DNA of 64,000 nt from an uncultured Gammaproteobacteria bacterium (lineage in GTDB: Bacteria > Pseudomonadota > Gammaproteobacteria > Pseudomonadales > Pseudohongiellaceae), in assembly GCA_913061515.1 (NCBI GenBank), contig CAJXSF010000002.1:1-64000 (forward strand). The letters are read 5' to 3'. The position numbers and the translations under genes are program-made. Shown here piece after piece: positions 53,835-63,962 of the stretch. Every line of letters starts with the position of its first letter. Position 1 is the first letter of the stretch. The notes beneath the pieces were generated by a model, which was given only the letters and a program-made list of their open reading frames with translations, did no database searches and was not told the DNA's origin.

Positions 53835-55967
53835 TTAACGCGGAACCGCGTCTGCTTGTTGCAATAGATAAGCACGAATATTCTCGACTTCTATTGCACC
53901 GAGGTCTTCAGAGAAGCTCGCCATTCCTCTTGATTCGAACAAACCATCCAAGACGATGCTCATAAAGGCATCCTGATTGAGAATGCTAGAGGAAAATCTT
54001 AGATCAGGGATTGAGCCAACGCTTAATGCAGCGGGTCCATGACACACAGAGCAGAAACTACCATAGGCTAGAGCTCCCTCTAAGACATTACCGCTAGTCG
54101 TTGTTGTGCTCGTATCGAGCGCTGGCAGAGGGTTAGGCTCGGCAATATCTAACGGGGCGTCGGCGCCCAGCTTAAAGGCAATCAACCTACCGTTCATATA
54201 GCGCGGACCGTTTCCTGATAACAACCCCATCGTCAACGGAATCGCGCCACCCTGCCCTGCCAACGCCAAGACATACTGCTCGCCATCGAGCTCGTAGGTG
54301 ACAGGGCCGCCCAAAATGGCATCCCCTACCTCAGTTGACCAATACTCCATTCCATCATTCGTGCCATAAGCATGAAAGACTCCATCGGCCGATCCTTGAA
54401 ATACGAGTCCACCGCCAGTGGCAAGCGTGCCACTATTGCCGTAGACAGGGTAGTCCACCCGCCACGCGGGGCTTTGCGCCACAGGATCCCAAGCGATTAA
54501 GCTTGAGGGAGTGAGTGCTGCAGATCGTGCTCGATCTTGCGGGTTGCGCGGCTCGCTTGGCATGGGATCAAGACCAAGATTCCAACCAGCCTCCTGCTTC
54601 TCCATCTCCCCTGGGTTAGCGTATTGATAGGAGGTGTTCTGCGTCGGCAGAAACACATAACCAGTTGTTGGGTCGCGCGACATTGGATACCAGTTATGTC
54701 CACCAAGTGGCCCAGGCATCATCACCACAGGTTGATCCTTATAGCGGATCCCTTCTGCTTCAATTGGACGACCCGACACTGGGTCTAGACCACTCGCCCA
54801 ATTAATTTCCACGTAATTCTCGCCAGAGATAAACTCCCCATTGGTGCGATCAATCACATAGAAGAAACCATTCTTAGGCGCTTGCATTAATACTTTACGT
54901 GTCTGCCCGTTAATCTCGAGATCCGCCAACATGATGTGCTGCGTGGCCGTGTAGTCCCATGACTCTGCGGGAGTTGTTTGAAAGTGCCATACATATTCGC
55001 CAGTCGCTGGGCGCAAAGCCACAATTGAGGATAGGAATAAGTTATCGCCCTCTCCGTTTGAGCGAATTTCGTGATTCCAAGGACTGCCATTACCAACGCC
55101 TATATAGAGAAGGTCGAGCTCTGGGTCATACGCCATTGAGTCCCAAACTGTGCCGCCACCGCCTAATGCCCACCACTGACCAGCCCATGTTTCGGCAGCC
55201 ATCTCCATAGCAGCATTCTCAAAACCGTCGGCAGGGTTTCCAGGGACAGTGTAGAAGCGCCACAACATTTCACCAGACTCAGCATCGTAGGCAGAGATGT
55301 AGCCACGCACGCCAAGCTCTGCACCACCATTGCCTATAATGACTCGACCATCGATGACACGCGGAGCGCCAGTAATGGTATAGCGTAATTCAGGATCAGC
55401 GGTCTCTGCCGTCCACGCAACGTCACCGCTATCCCGATCTAAAGCGATCAAACGTCCATCGATAGTGCCCAAGAAGACTTTATCGCCCCATGCGGCCATG
55501 CCGCGATTGACGACATCGCAACAGGCGTTGACGCCATAACGCCCTGGTACTTGTGGGTCGTAACGCCACTTCTCTTCGCCGGTGCGAGCGTCCAATGCGA
55601 ACGCTTTACTCCAGGCCGATGTGAAATAGATGGTGCCATCGATCACTAAAGGCGTCGCCTCTTGCCCTCTGTTGGTATCTAGCTCGAAAGACCAAGCCAC
55701 ACCAAGTTGCTCAACCGAGCCTCTATTAATTTGAGTGAGCGGGCTGTAACGCTCTTCTGAGTAGGTACGCCCATAAGTTAACCACTGCGCGTTATCATTC
55801 GCGGCATTAAGAATATCAGCTGCCACAATGACTTCGTCCGAATGCTCGGGCGCCGCGCTTTGCGTTTCCTCGACCATGACAGGCGCCGTGGCTGGCTGCT
55901 CCTCACTACATGCGCCTAATGCTGACAAGGCGATCAAACCCAAAAACAGTCTGCGTGTACTTAACAT
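53835..55967 (-). CDS. PQQ-dependent quinohemoprotein alcohol dehydrogenase
   Basis: 710 residues. Lipoprotein signal ending LGAC (Cys20). An eight-bladed PQQ propeller follows, with the adjacent-cysteine disulfide C149-C150 in GVNACCDVVNRG and blade motifs such as LDARTGEEKWRY, ALDRDSGDVAW and WDPVAQSPAWRV. A cytochrome c domain ends the chain: CSVCH at 639-643 with axial Met 682 in RGMASF. It oxidises alcohols in the periplasm and passes electrons to the respiratory chain. The catalytic Asp motif reads WDYT rather than WDYD, so the extra Asp of lanthanide enzymes is absent and Ca2+ is expected. The PQQ synthesis genes are not in the window. Confidence 0.93.
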   Translation of the reverse strand: MLSTRRLFLGLIALSALGACSEEQPATAPVMVEETQSAAPEHSDEVIVAADILNAANDNAQWLTYGRTYSEERYSPLTQINRGSVEQLGVAWSFELDTNRGQEATPLVIDGTIYFTSAWSKAFALDARTGEEKWRYDPQVPGRYGVNACCDVVNRGMAAWGDKVFLGTIDGRLIALDRDSGDVAWTAETADPELRYTITGAPRVIDGRVIIGNGGAELGVRGYISAYDAESGEMLWRFYTVPGNPADGFENAAMEMAAETWAGQWWALGGGGTVWDSMAYDPELDLLYIGVGNGSPWNHEIRSNGEGDNLFLSSIVALRPATGEYVWHFQTTPAESWDYTATQHIMLADLEINGQTRKVLMQAPKNGFFYVIDRTNGEFISGENYVEINWASGLDPVSGRPIEAEGIRYKDQPVVMMPGPLGGHNWYPMSRDPTTGYVFLPTQNTSYQYANPGEMEKQEAGWNLGLDPMPSEPRNPQDRARSAALTPSSLIAWDPVAQSPAWRVDYPVYGNSGTLATGGGLVFQGSADGVFHAYGTNDGMEYWSTEVGDAILGGPVTYELDGEQYVLALAGQGGAIPLTMGLLSGNGPRYMNGRLIAFKLGADAPLDIAEPNPLPALDTSTTTTSGNVLEGALAYGSFCSVCHGPAALSVGSIPDLRFSSSILNQDAFMSIVLDGLFESRGMASFSEDLGAIEVENIRAYLLQQADAVPR

Positions 55968-56148
55968 AACCCCAACCCTCTTCTATGAAGAGTTGAGCAT
56001 AAACAGGACATGGCCAGCGCGCAAGGAAGCCAATAGCGATTTAGCGTTTTCCCCTAACAATTGTCATTCTCGCCAATCTCTGGCGCGCCTATCCAACCAC
56101 AAGTTTCCACGCCCCCCTATCTAATTGTTTTAATTAAATAATAAATTC

Positions 56149-56164
56149 TGGCACAGCGATTGCA
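56149..56164 (+). promoter_or_regulatory. Sigma-54 promoter of the ABC export operon
   Basis: TGGCACAGCGATTGCA matches the -24/-12 consensus almost completely (TGGCAC, four-base gap, TTGCA). Predicted start near 56175, 70 bases before the ATPase gene. It is the best sigma-54 site in the window. A short inverted repeat CTCTTC-TAT-GAAGAG at about 55982 lies upstream. Confidence 0.88.
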
Positions 56165-56244
56165 AACCCTAGCCTATAAATCTGCTCATTACGGGCAATT
56201 CATTTTAATTTAATAAAGTTATATGACCCCTTGGAGTCGAGACC

Positions 56245-56925
56245 ATGATTATAAAAACTGAAAATCTCACTAAACTCTTCCGCACAGACGAAGTCGAAAC
56301 GACTGCCTTAGGCGGAGTAAGCATCGAGATCGCCGAAAAAGAATTCGTTTCAATCATGGGTCCCTCGGGCTGCGGTAAATCCACTCTACTCAATATCATT
56401 GGCCTCATCGACAACCCAGATGGCGGGCAGTTCTATTTTCTAGACCAAAACATCTCAAGAGTAGGCGAGCGAGAACGCGCTATTCTTCGCAAAGAAAACC
56501 TCGGGTTCATCTTTCAAAGCTTCAACCTCATTGATGAGCTGAGCGTTTATGAGAATGTAGAGTTACCTTTGATCTATACAAAGGTGCCCGCAAACGAGCG
56601 CAAACAGCGGGTCGAATCGGTGATCGAAAAAATGAACATGAGTCATCGCATCCGCCATTTTCCACAACAGTTATCTGGGGGGCAGCAGCAACGAGTCGCA
56701 GTCGCACGGGCATTGGTAAACCGACCAAAGCTTATCCTAGCTGACGAACCTACGGGTAACTTAGACAGTGAGCATGGCATTGAGGTGATGCAATTATTGC
56801 AGCAGTTAAATCAAGAAGGCACGACCATCGTGATGGTAACCCACTCGCCCGAACACGCAGAATACGGCACACGCACAATCCGTATGCTCGACGGACAAGT
56901 CGTTACAACGCCCACTGCTGCTTAA
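56245..56925 (+). CDS. ABC transporter ATP-binding protein (LolD/MacB type)
   Basis: 226 residues, a single ABC domain of the MacB/LolD class: Walker [13 protein letters not shown] near residue 41, the [12 protein letters not shown]-loop, signature [15 protein letters not shown], and Walker [14 protein letters not shown] with the H-loop [11 protein letters not shown]. It powers the permease encoded 11 bases downstream. GGAG lies twelve bases before the ATG. First gene of an operon behind a near-consensus sigma-54 promoter. Confidence 0.95.
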   Translation: MIIKTENLTKLFRTDEVETTALGGVSIEIAEKEFVSIMGPSGCGKSTLLNIIGLIDNPDGGQFYFLDQNISRVGERERAILRKENLGFIFQSFNLIDELSVYENVELPLIYTKVPANERKQRVESVIEKMNMSHRIRHFPQQLSGGQQQRVAVARALVNRPKLILADEPTGNLDSEHGIEVMQLLQQLNQEGTTIVMVTHSPEHAEYGTRTIRMLDGQVVTTPTAA

Positions 56926-56936
56926 GAGAAATTAAT

Positions 56937-59411
56937 ATGTCCGCCTCTTCATTATTAGCCAGCTACACTCGCATTGCGCTTCGCAAGCTTGTCAAAGAGC
57001 GCAGTTACAGCGTCATCAATATCGCCGGCCTCACTATCGGAATAGCCTGCTGCCTCATCCTTGGTCTCTACCTGCATAGTGAACTAAGCTACGATCAACA
57101 CCATGAGAAAAAAGACCGCATTTATCGCATAATCAACGAACTCACTATCAATGGTGACGCAACTTATGCCGCTGTGACATCGACGCAACTTGCGCTCGTG
57201 CTTGCAGAGCAAAACCCTGTCATAGAATACGCCACACGTTTTCGCAATGTGCCCAATGCGCAATCTCTAATGCGCACTAACGACAATCAAGCCCTCTACT
57301 GGGAAGATGTCTACCTAACAGATAATGCAACCTTCAAAATCTTTAGCCATGATGTACTTTACGGCAACCCCGACACGGCGCTGATTGATCCGAACAGTAT
57401 CGCCGTAAGCGAAACCTTTGCTAGACAATATTTTGGCGATCGCAACCCGATTGGTGAAACAATTTTCACGGATGCCTACACGTATCGCATAGACTTGGTA
57501 TTCGCAGACTTACCCGACAATACGCACCTGAAATACGACGTGCTCATCTCTTACAATCAGTCGCCAATATTGGACTCAGCAGAACGGATCGAAGAGTTGT
57601 GGAGCATCAATGCTTACACCTATGTCCTATTGCCAGAGAATTTTACTGACGCGGATTTTCAAACGCTTACAGAAGAATTTTACGAACGCAATATGCGCCC
57701 GATGGTGGAACAACTCAACATCAATGCCAGCGCTAAATTCACTCTTGAACCGATTAGCTATATTCATTTGCAGTCGAGCACCGATTTCGATCTACCCAGA
57801 GGCAATATTTTTTATATTTACGCTTTCTCAGCGATCGCGCTATTTGTTCTGATAGTGGCGTGTATCAATTACATTAATTTGGCCACTGCCCGCTCTATTG
57901 GCAGGGCAAAAGAGGTGGGGATGCGCAAAGTACTAGGCGCATCTCGCAGCCAATTGCTTGGGCAATTTATTGGCGAGTCAGTCATCTATGTACTGGTCGC
58001 TCTGGCTCTCGCTGTGTTCGTCAGCTGGATTGCAATTGCATTTACACCAATCACAACACTGCTGGACTCTCCGCTGCCCCTTAGCGTGTTATTCTCGCCA
58101 CTGGTATTGATAGGGCTCATCTTCAGCGCCATTGCACTAGGCTTATTGTCCGGCCTATATCCAGCCATTTATCTTTCTGCCATCCCTCCTGTCGCTGCGT
58201 TTAGGGGAGCACAAGGCAATGGCCGACAAGGTGCCAGCACACGCCAAGCACTCGTATTAATGCAATTTGTCATCTCAATTGCTGTCATCGCTAGCACCTT
58301 ATTAATGCTCTCGCAGATGCAGTTCGTGCAAAGTAAACCGCTAGGGTTTCAACCTGACAATCGCTTGGTCTTGCGCGTTTCTGGAGCAGATCAAATTGAG
58401 CGCTTACCAGCCTTTCTCAATGAGCTACGCCAAACCAACGGTGTGATATCAGTAGCGGTCACCGAAGATCTCCCTGGCGAACAACCTAGCATCAATGCAC
58501 TTCAGGTTGAGAACAAACAGGGAAGCTATGAACAGATGACTGTAAACACAATGGACATGGGACCAGAGGTGATCGAAACATTGGGGATGCAATTATTGCA
58601 AGGCAGAGACTTCGACATTAATCGCAGCAACGACCCGCGCCGCACCGCTATTGTTAATCAAAGTTTAGTACGGCAAATGGGGTGGTCAAATCCTATTGGA
58701 AGACGCATACAGCAGTTTGGGACCGACGACAATCCAGTGATCGAAATCATCGGCGTTGTAGAAGATTTTCATATGCTGGGTCTACAACAAGCCATTACTC
58801 CTTTGGCAATATTCTATAGACCTGCTGATTTCAGTGAGTACACCGAAGCACAACGTCGTTCGTATTCGGAGTTAGTGATCATACAGATTGAGCCTAGCGC
58901 CACTAATAGCGTCTTAAACGATTTGCAAAACCAGTGGTCGCAGTTTGATCCAAGCCACCCTTTGACATTCACATTCTTGCAAGAAGATCTACGCGAGCTG
59001 TATGGCTCTGAGCAACGACTCATGGGGCTTGTCGGGAGTTTCGCTGGGCTTTGTATATTCATTTCGTGTTTAGGGCTTTTTGGTCTGTCTGCCTTCAACA
59101 CAGCCAAAAGAACTAAGGAAATCGGCATACGCAAGGTACTCGGTGCTTCTACTATTAGTATTATTGCATTACTCTTCCAAAATATACTTGCCTTGTTAGC
59201 AATTGCATCACTGCTAGCATCAGCCATATCGTTCTGGGCGATTAGCAAATGGTTAGAAGGGTTCTATTATCGAATCGATCTACTCGGCGCTAATTTAATG
59301 ATTTTTGGATTTGCAGCTTTAATCGCGATTACTGTGGCTTTCACTACAATGGCCATGCAGTCCCTGCGCACGATACAAGCTAGCCCAAATCTTGCATTAC
59401 GATACGAATAA
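56937..59411 (+). CDS. MacB-like ABC transporter permease
   Basis: 824 residues with two FtsX/MacB repeats. First helix SVINIAGLTIGIACCLILGLY, a periplasmic MacB core domain (about 50-280), helices near 290-420 with GMRKVLGASRSQLLGQFIGE, a second core, and final helices with TKEIGIRKVLGASTISIIAL. With the ATPase upstream and the fusion protein downstream it makes a three-part exporter or mechanotransmission system of the MacB class; antimicrobial peptides, lipids or siderophores are known cargo for the class, but the cargo here is unknown. Paralogue of the orphan permease at 51096-53564. Confidence 0.93.
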   Translation: MSASSLLASYTRIALRKLVKERSYSVINIAGLTIGIACCLILGLYLHSELSYDQHHEKKDRIYRIINELTINGDATYAAVTSTQLALVLAEQNPVIEYATRFRNVPNAQSLMRTNDNQALYWEDVYLTDNATFKIFSHDVLYGNPDTALIDPNSIAVSETFARQYFGDRNPIGETIFTDAYTYRIDLVFADLPDNTHLKYDVLISYNQSPILDSAERIEELWSINAYTYVLLPENFTDADFQTLTEEFYERNMRPMVEQLNINASAKFTLEPISYIHLQSSTDFDLPRGNIFYIYAFSAIALFVLIVACINYINLATARSIGRAKEVGMRKVLGASRSQLLGQFIGESVIYVLVALALAVFVSWIAIAFTPITTLLDSPLPLSVLFSPLVLIGLIFSAIALGLLSGLYPAIYLSAIPPVAAFRGAQGNGRQGASTRQALVLMQFVISIAVIASTLLMLSQMQFVQSKPLGFQPDNRLVLRVSGADQIERLPAFLNELRQTNGVISVAVTEDLPGEQPSINALQVENKQGSYEQMTVNTMDMGPEVIETLGMQLLQGRDFDINRSNDPRRTAIVNQSLVRQMGWSNPIGRRIQQFGTDDNPVIEIIGVVEDFHMLGLQQAITPLAIFYRPADFSEYTEAQRRSYSELVIIQIEPSATNSVLNDLQNQWSQFDPSHPLTFTFLQEDLRELYGSEQRLMGLVGSFAGLCIFISCLGLFGLSAFNTAKRTKEIGIRKVLGASTISIIALLFQNILALLAIASLLASAISFWAISKWLEGFYYRIDLLGANLMIFGFAALIAITVAFTTMAMQSLRTIQASPNLALRYE

Positions 59412-59420
59412 GGAATAACA

Positions 59421-60674
59421 ATGGACCGCGTAATTGAGAAGAAAAAACGGCCGCTTTGGCAATGGGCTTTGTTGTTTTTGGCGCTCTCAGCAGCAGCCTT
59501 TTGGGTTTACGGTTTGCTTAGTGATGCCTCCATCCGCACTTTCAGGCTCCCCTCTCAACAAACAAGCATCGCCAGTGTCAGCTATGGCGCATTCGAGGAT
59601 GTCACGCCGATTCGCGGGTCTATTCAACCGCTCAATAGTGTGTACCTCGATGCAGTTGATGGCGGTGTCGTTGAGGAGGTGTTAGTTGAGGAAGGCAGCT
59701 TTGTAGTGGCAGGACAACCGTTGTTACAACTGAGCAATACCGACCTGCGTCTTAATGTTGCACGTAACGACACATCCATCACCGAGCAGCTGAATAATTT
59801 GTCCAACATTTCTAACGGCCTAGAAACCACCAAACTAAATACCGATAGACAAGTGATAGAAATCGAATACCGAATAATCGTATTAGAGAGGCAAGAGCAA
59901 CGTTTGCAACAGCTTGCTAGCGATAGCCTAGTATCAAAAGAACAATACGAGTCAGTTGTAGACGAGTTGACTTACCAACGCAAACTTCTTGCGAACACTC
60001 GCTCGCGGCAAGTGCTAGAAGACAGAATCCGAAAAGATCGTATGGAGCAGATCGCCCTGCAAGTGACTAAGCTCGAAGAAAACTTAGAACTTTCACAAAG
60101 TAGTTTCGAAAACTTACTTGTAAGGGCCCCGATTTCTGGCCAATTAACCTCTTTGTCTGTGGAAGTCGGTGAAAATAAAACGCGTGGGCAACGCTTAGGG
60201 CAAATCGATGTGATTGAACAATTCAAAATAGTCGCTCAAGTCGATGAATACTATGTCACTCGTGTTGCGAACGATCAGTCCGCGCGTTTTGTTCTTGCGG
60301 GACAACAGTACCAAGCACGCGTCATCAAAATTTATCCAGAAATTACAGATGGCACTTTTACCATAGACTTGGTGTTTGACGGGGTATCGCCTGAGAATAT
60401 TCGTCGCGGTCAAACTTTGCAGTTAGACTTGACACTTGGCAGCTCCGTTGAGTCCCTTCTCCTACCATTAGGTAGCTATATACAAGACACTGGCGGCAAC
60501 TGGGTGTTCGTCCTCGATAGTGACGGGAATTTCGCAAGCCGTCGCAATATTCGCACGGGTCGACGTAATAATCGATTCATTGAAGTCGTTGACGGTTTAT
60601 CCCAAGGCGATAGAATTATCACTTCAAGTTATAGTCAATTAATGGAAATGGATCGCGTCCAACTCAACGAATAA
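59421..60674 (+). CDS. Membrane-fusion (HlyD/MacA-like) subunit of the exporter
   Basis: 417 residues. N-terminal anchor (WQWALLFLALSAAAFWVYGL, about 13-32), lipoyl half-motifs (GGVVEEVLVEEGSFVVAGQP and VRAPISGQLTSLSVEVGE), a long coiled coil between them (about 115-230, EYRIIVLERQEQRLQQLASD), and a beta-barrel and membrane-proximal domain after. It bridges the permease to an outer-membrane channel; no TolC-like gene is in the window. AAGGA precedes the ATG, nine bases after the permease stop. Confidence 0.93.
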   Translation: MDRVIEKKKRPLWQWALLFLALSAAAFWVYGLLSDASIRTFRLPSQQTSIASVSYGAFEDVTPIRGSIQPLNSVYLDAVDGGVVEEVLVEEGSFVVAGQPLLQLSNTDLRLNVARNDTSITEQLNNLSNISNGLETTKLNTDRQVIEIEYRIIVLERQEQRLQQLASDSLVSKEQYESVVDELTYQRKLLANTRSRQVLEDRIRKDRMEQIALQVTKLEENLELSQSSFENLLVRAPISGQLTSLSVEVGENKTRGQRLGQIDVIEQFKIVAQVDEYYVTRVANDQSARFVLAGQQYQARVIKIYPEITDGTFTIDLVFDGVSPENIRRGQTLQLDLTLGSSVESLLLPLGSYIQDTGGNWVFVLDSDGNFASRRNIRTGRRNNRFIEVVDGLSQGDRIITSSYSQLMEMDRVQLNE

Positions 60675-60798
60675 GTTTTACGAAATTTTTTAATTGTTTT
60701 GGGTTGTTTTCCTACAGACGACAACACAAATTATGCGTTATGCTGAGGCATTAAAATTACAAACTCGTTATTTTTATGCTTCAAAAATTGAATATTAC

Positions 60799-62370
60799 AT
60801 GACGCGAATAAAGACGCTACAACTTACAATCGCGTTGGCTGTTCTTTCAGCGATTGGACCAATCTTGGCTGCCGAGTACCTTGCCTATCAACAAGGTTTA
60901 CGCATTGAAACCGAACATGTCCTGCGTTATGTAAACGATGTTATCCATCGCTCTGATCGCACCACCTATCAAATCAACGAGTCAAAAGGACAAATACAGG
61001 CAGAGTTTCCAGGACAAGCTTGCTCTGAGCAAATGATCGCGCGCATGAGTACCATAGCGCTAGAGAAAGAGTTCGTTGAAGTGATCGGCCATATGAACGG
61101 CAATCTTATGGATTGCTCTTCATTGGGCTGGCACTCCCCCCCTATAGACTTAGGGCCTCCAGACCAAACTACGAGAGTCGGTAATTCATTACGAGCCGAT
61201 CTTCACTTTCCACTAGCTCCTAATGTACCAATGGTTAGCCTTGATCAAGATGGTTTCGTGGCCATTGCTAATCGCAGCCTTTCGATAGACCTATCGGACG
61301 AAGAGGTTGGGGTGCGTTTTGCCACGTTCACACCAACAACTGGGGAAATTCGCTCGTCTAACGGTACGATCGACCCCGAATGGTTGACTCGTCTGGGCCA
61401 AGAAAAACAAATAAGCTTTATTACCGATAGTTTTATTGTTGGGGTCGGGCGCTCAGAAGATATATTACTAACGGCTGCAGTTGCCGCAGTCCCTCTCTCA
61501 ACCTTGCACGAACGTGTCAATGAGTTCACCTGGCTCATGGTCCCCATTGGCTTATTCTCAGGCTTAATACTTGCCGCGCTCGTGGCATTTCTCGCCCGCC
61601 AACACCTTTCGATCGGCACTGAGATCAAACTGGCATTGAGACGCAAAGAGTTCTATGCCGTTTACCAACCCATCGTTCGTCTGCACGACAAAAAGATCAT
61701 TGGCGCTGAAGCACTGCTGCGCTGGAAACGCCAAGACGGCACTACCACTATGCCAGATGTGTTTATTCCAGAGGCGGAAAAACTAGGTTTGATCACCAAG
61801 ATTACTCACCAATTAATCGAGCTAATTGAAAAAGATGTGCGACGCCATTTCAACGACTACCCTAATTTTAAAATCGCCATCAATATCTCTGCGGCTGATT
61901 TAGAGTCAGAACAAACACGCCCACTTATAAAAAAACTCGCAGAGAAAATTAACGGCGAGTGCACCGTTGAAATTACCGAACGCGTTCTATTGGATGCAAA
62001 GCATTCAGCCGACCGGATTGAAGTACTGCGCAAAGACAAAATATCGGTAGCACTAGACGACTTTGGTACGGGGTATAGCAGCCTGTCCTATCTGCAAACA
62101 CTGCAATTCGATTATTTGAAGATCGACAAAATATTTGTTGATGCAATCAACACCCAAGCAGCCACCAACCATGTAGTACTACACATCATCGAAATGGCTA
62201 AAACGCTGGGTTTGGCTATACAGGCAGAAGGCGTTGAAACAGAGGAACAGGCGCGCTTTCTAGCAGAGCGCAATGTCGAGTACGCCCAAGGCTGGTTATT
62301 TGGTAAACCCGTACAAGCTAGTGACTTCTCAGTCGTATTTGTGGGCGCTATTGCGAATTATAAAGAATAA
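60799..62370 (+). CDS. CSS-motif EAL-domain c-di-GMP phosphodiesterase
   Basis: About 523 residues. A periplasmic CSS sensor (Cys in MDCSSLGWHSPP and in GQACSEQM) sits between two membrane helices (LTIALAVLSAIGPILAAEYL; WLMVPIGLFSGLILAALVAFL), followed by a complete EAL domain: AEALLRWKR, INISAADLE, EITERVLLD, LDDFGTGYSSLSYL, K in YLKIDK, and AEGVETEEQ. All metal and catalytic residues appear kept, so it should cleave c-di-GMP, under redox (disulfide) control as known for CSS proteins. The start is uncertain: ATG at 60799 is preferred, with 60733 possible; neither has a ribosome site. It follows the exporter operon by 124 bases. Confidence 0.9.
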   Translation: MTRIKTLQLTIALAVLSAIGPILAAEYLAYQQGLRIETEHVLRYVNDVIHRSDRTTYQINESKGQIQAEFPGQACSEQMIARMSTIALEKEFVEVIGHMNGNLMDCSSLGWHSPPIDLGPPDQTTRVGNSLRADLHFPLAPNVPMVSLDQDGFVAIANRSLSIDLSDEEVGVRFATFTPTTGEIRSSNGTIDPEWLTRLGQEKQISFITDSFIVGVGRSEDILLTAAVAAVPLSTLHERVNEFTWLMVPIGLFSGLILAALVAFLARQHLSIGTEIKLALRRKEFYAVYQPIVRLHDKKIIGAEALLRWKRQDGTTTMPDVFIPEAEKLGLITKITHQLIELIEKDVRRHFNDYPNFKIAINISAADLESEQTRPLIKKLAEKINGECTVEITERVLLDAKHSADRIEVLRKDKISVALDDFGTGYSSLSYLQTLQFDYLKIDKIFVDAINTQAATNHVVLHIIEMAKTLGLAIQAEGVETEEQARFLAERNVEYAQGWLFGKPVQASDFSVVFVGAIANYKE

Positions 62371-62405
62371 GCTCAACCGAGCTCTCTCGAACTCGGCTCT
62401 AAGAT

Positions 62406-63125
62406 TTATTTGGCGACAGCTTGGATGCGAACAGTCAGCGATACTTCAGATTTTCCCGCCTCAGCAACTGGGTTCGCTTTCTCGGCGACCGAGTCCATCG
62501 CCATGGAGCGCGCCATCATCAACGGCTGCGCATAGCCCATCGCTTCATCGATCGAGATAGTGGCGATATCAACATCGCTTTTACCCATGGCTTGCGCGGC
62601 GCGCTCGGCGTTGGCTTGTGCTCGCACTATAGCGCTCTCCATCAAACCGTCACGAATCTCATCCGCGCGCTGGGTACTCAAGCTATAGCTAAGATTATTC
62701 ATAACAAAGCCTAGTTCCTGAATCTCACCAGCCAACTCCAACACAGTTTGCGCATCGGTGGACTCCAAAGTAATCGATTGTGCACCTCGCCATTGACGAT
62801 CGGTCCTGCCTCCTTGCGGTGCGTTATTGAACTGATAGACGGAATAATAACCGGTGGCAACCTCAACGGAAGCTACATCATCAGTGCGCTCCAACGCCTG
62901 CGCCATCGCTGCATTAATCTCTCTTTGCAGAATTTGCGCGTCTTTATTCTCGCTTTCGATTCGGAGCACGGCCGTCAATGTATCTTGCTCCACGCTGATC
63001 TTTTCAGTGACGGATAAACTGATCAAGGTTTGCCCTTCTGGTAAAAGCTCGATGTTTTGGGCACTCGCTCCTAGCGACGCTAACCCTAAACAACTTGCCA
63101 TCACTACTTGCGCTATCAGCTTCAT
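62406..63125 (-). CDS. SIMPL-domain (DUF541) periplasmic protein
   Basis: 239 residues. Signal peptide (VVMASCLGLASLGASAQ) and a SIMPL/DUF541 domain: TLISLSVTEKISVEQDTLTA at the start, QREINAAMAQALERT, YYSVYQFNN and RADEIRDGLMESAIVRAQ later. The family includes E. coli YggE, linked to oxidative-stress tolerance and forming ring assemblies. Its precise role is not known. Convergent with the EAL gene; a short hairpin (CCGAG 62377-62381 / CTCGG 62392-62396) separates them. Confidence 0.88.
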   Translation of the reverse strand: MKLIAQVVMASCLGLASLGASAQNIELLPEGQTLISLSVTEKISVEQDTLTAVLRIESENKDAQILQREINAAMAQALERTDDVASVEVATGYYSVYQFNNAPQGGRTDRQWRGAQSITLESTDAQTVLELAGEIQELGFVMNNLSYSLSTQRADEIRDGLMESAIVRAQANAERAAQAMGKSDVDIATISIDEAMGYAQPLMMARSMAMDSVAEKANPVAEAGKSEVSLTVRIQAVAK

Positions 63126-63266
63126 TTACTGCTCCTTTGTTTCAGTTTATCGGTAACTTCTTTGACGCGACCATTATAGAGATAGTTTGCATTAACCAAG
63201 CCTGAATAGAACCCACCTCCATTGCTGCATTGCCAATCCACGCTATAGTGCTATAGATTAGCCAGT

Positions 63267-63962
63267 ATGAGTATACCTCCCTCAGATCGACCAAAGGATA
63301 TTCGGGTTTCGCTAGTTGGCGAAGATGCCTTGCTATTTGCCTTCACAGCCACTACTGCTGCAGATGTGCCAATCGATGTTCAACAGCGCGTATGGCAACT
63401 CTATGGGTGGTTAGACCTGCAGCGTGAGCCACTAGGTCTGATAGAGATTGTGCCGGGTATGGGTAACATCCTGATACGGGCAAGCCAGAAAACTCTTCTC
63501 AACACCCTTCAAGACCTCGTTCTAACTCACTGGCCGCAATTAAAAGACATAGATGTCCAAGGTCGCACGATTGAGATTCCCGTGAGCTATGGCGGCGCAG
63601 ACGGGCCTGACATCGACTACGTTGCCGAGCATTGCGGAATAAGCATTGTGGAGCTAATCGAAACCCATTGCAGTCGCACCTATCGCGTCTACTGTCTTGG
63701 CTTTCAGCCGGGGTTTGCGTATCTGGGCGACTTAGATCCACGTTTAATCTTGCCACGCGCAAAGACGCCGCGTCTTGCTATAGCCCCTGGGTCGGTCGCC
63801 ATCGCTGGCAGCCAGACAGCCATCTACCCCAGTGAATCGCCCGGGGGTTGGCATATCATAGGCCACACCGAAGTGCCTTTATTTACGCCCACTAAATCCC
63901 CCATCACTTTGCTGCAGATCGGCGACTCGGTTCGTTTTGTGCCGGTTGGGGAACCACGATGA
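63267..63962 (+). CDS. pxpB: 5-oxoprolinase subunit B (KipI family)
   Basis: 231 residues. With PxpA and PxpC it opens 5-oxoproline (pyroglutamate) to glutamate using ATP. Recognised by EIVPGMGNILI, the YGGADGPDIDYVAEHCG segment, and GFQPGFAYLGDLDPRLILPR with SVAIAGSQTAIYP and ESPGGWHIIGHT. Full length. Its stop overlaps the pxpC start by ATGA, so the two subunits are co-translated. ATG at 63267 lacks a strong ribosome site. Confidence 0.94.
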   Translation: MSIPPSDRPKDIRVSLVGEDALLFAFTATTAADVPIDVQQRVWQLYGWLDLQREPLGLIEIVPGMGNILIRASQKTLLNTLQDLVLTHWPQLKDIDVQGRTIEIPVSYGGADGPDIDYVAEHCGISIVELIETHCSRTYRVYCLGFQPGFAYLGDLDPRLILPRAKTPRLAIAPGSVAIAGSQTAIYPSESPGGWHIIGHTEVPLFTPTKSPITLLQIGDSVRFVPVGEPR

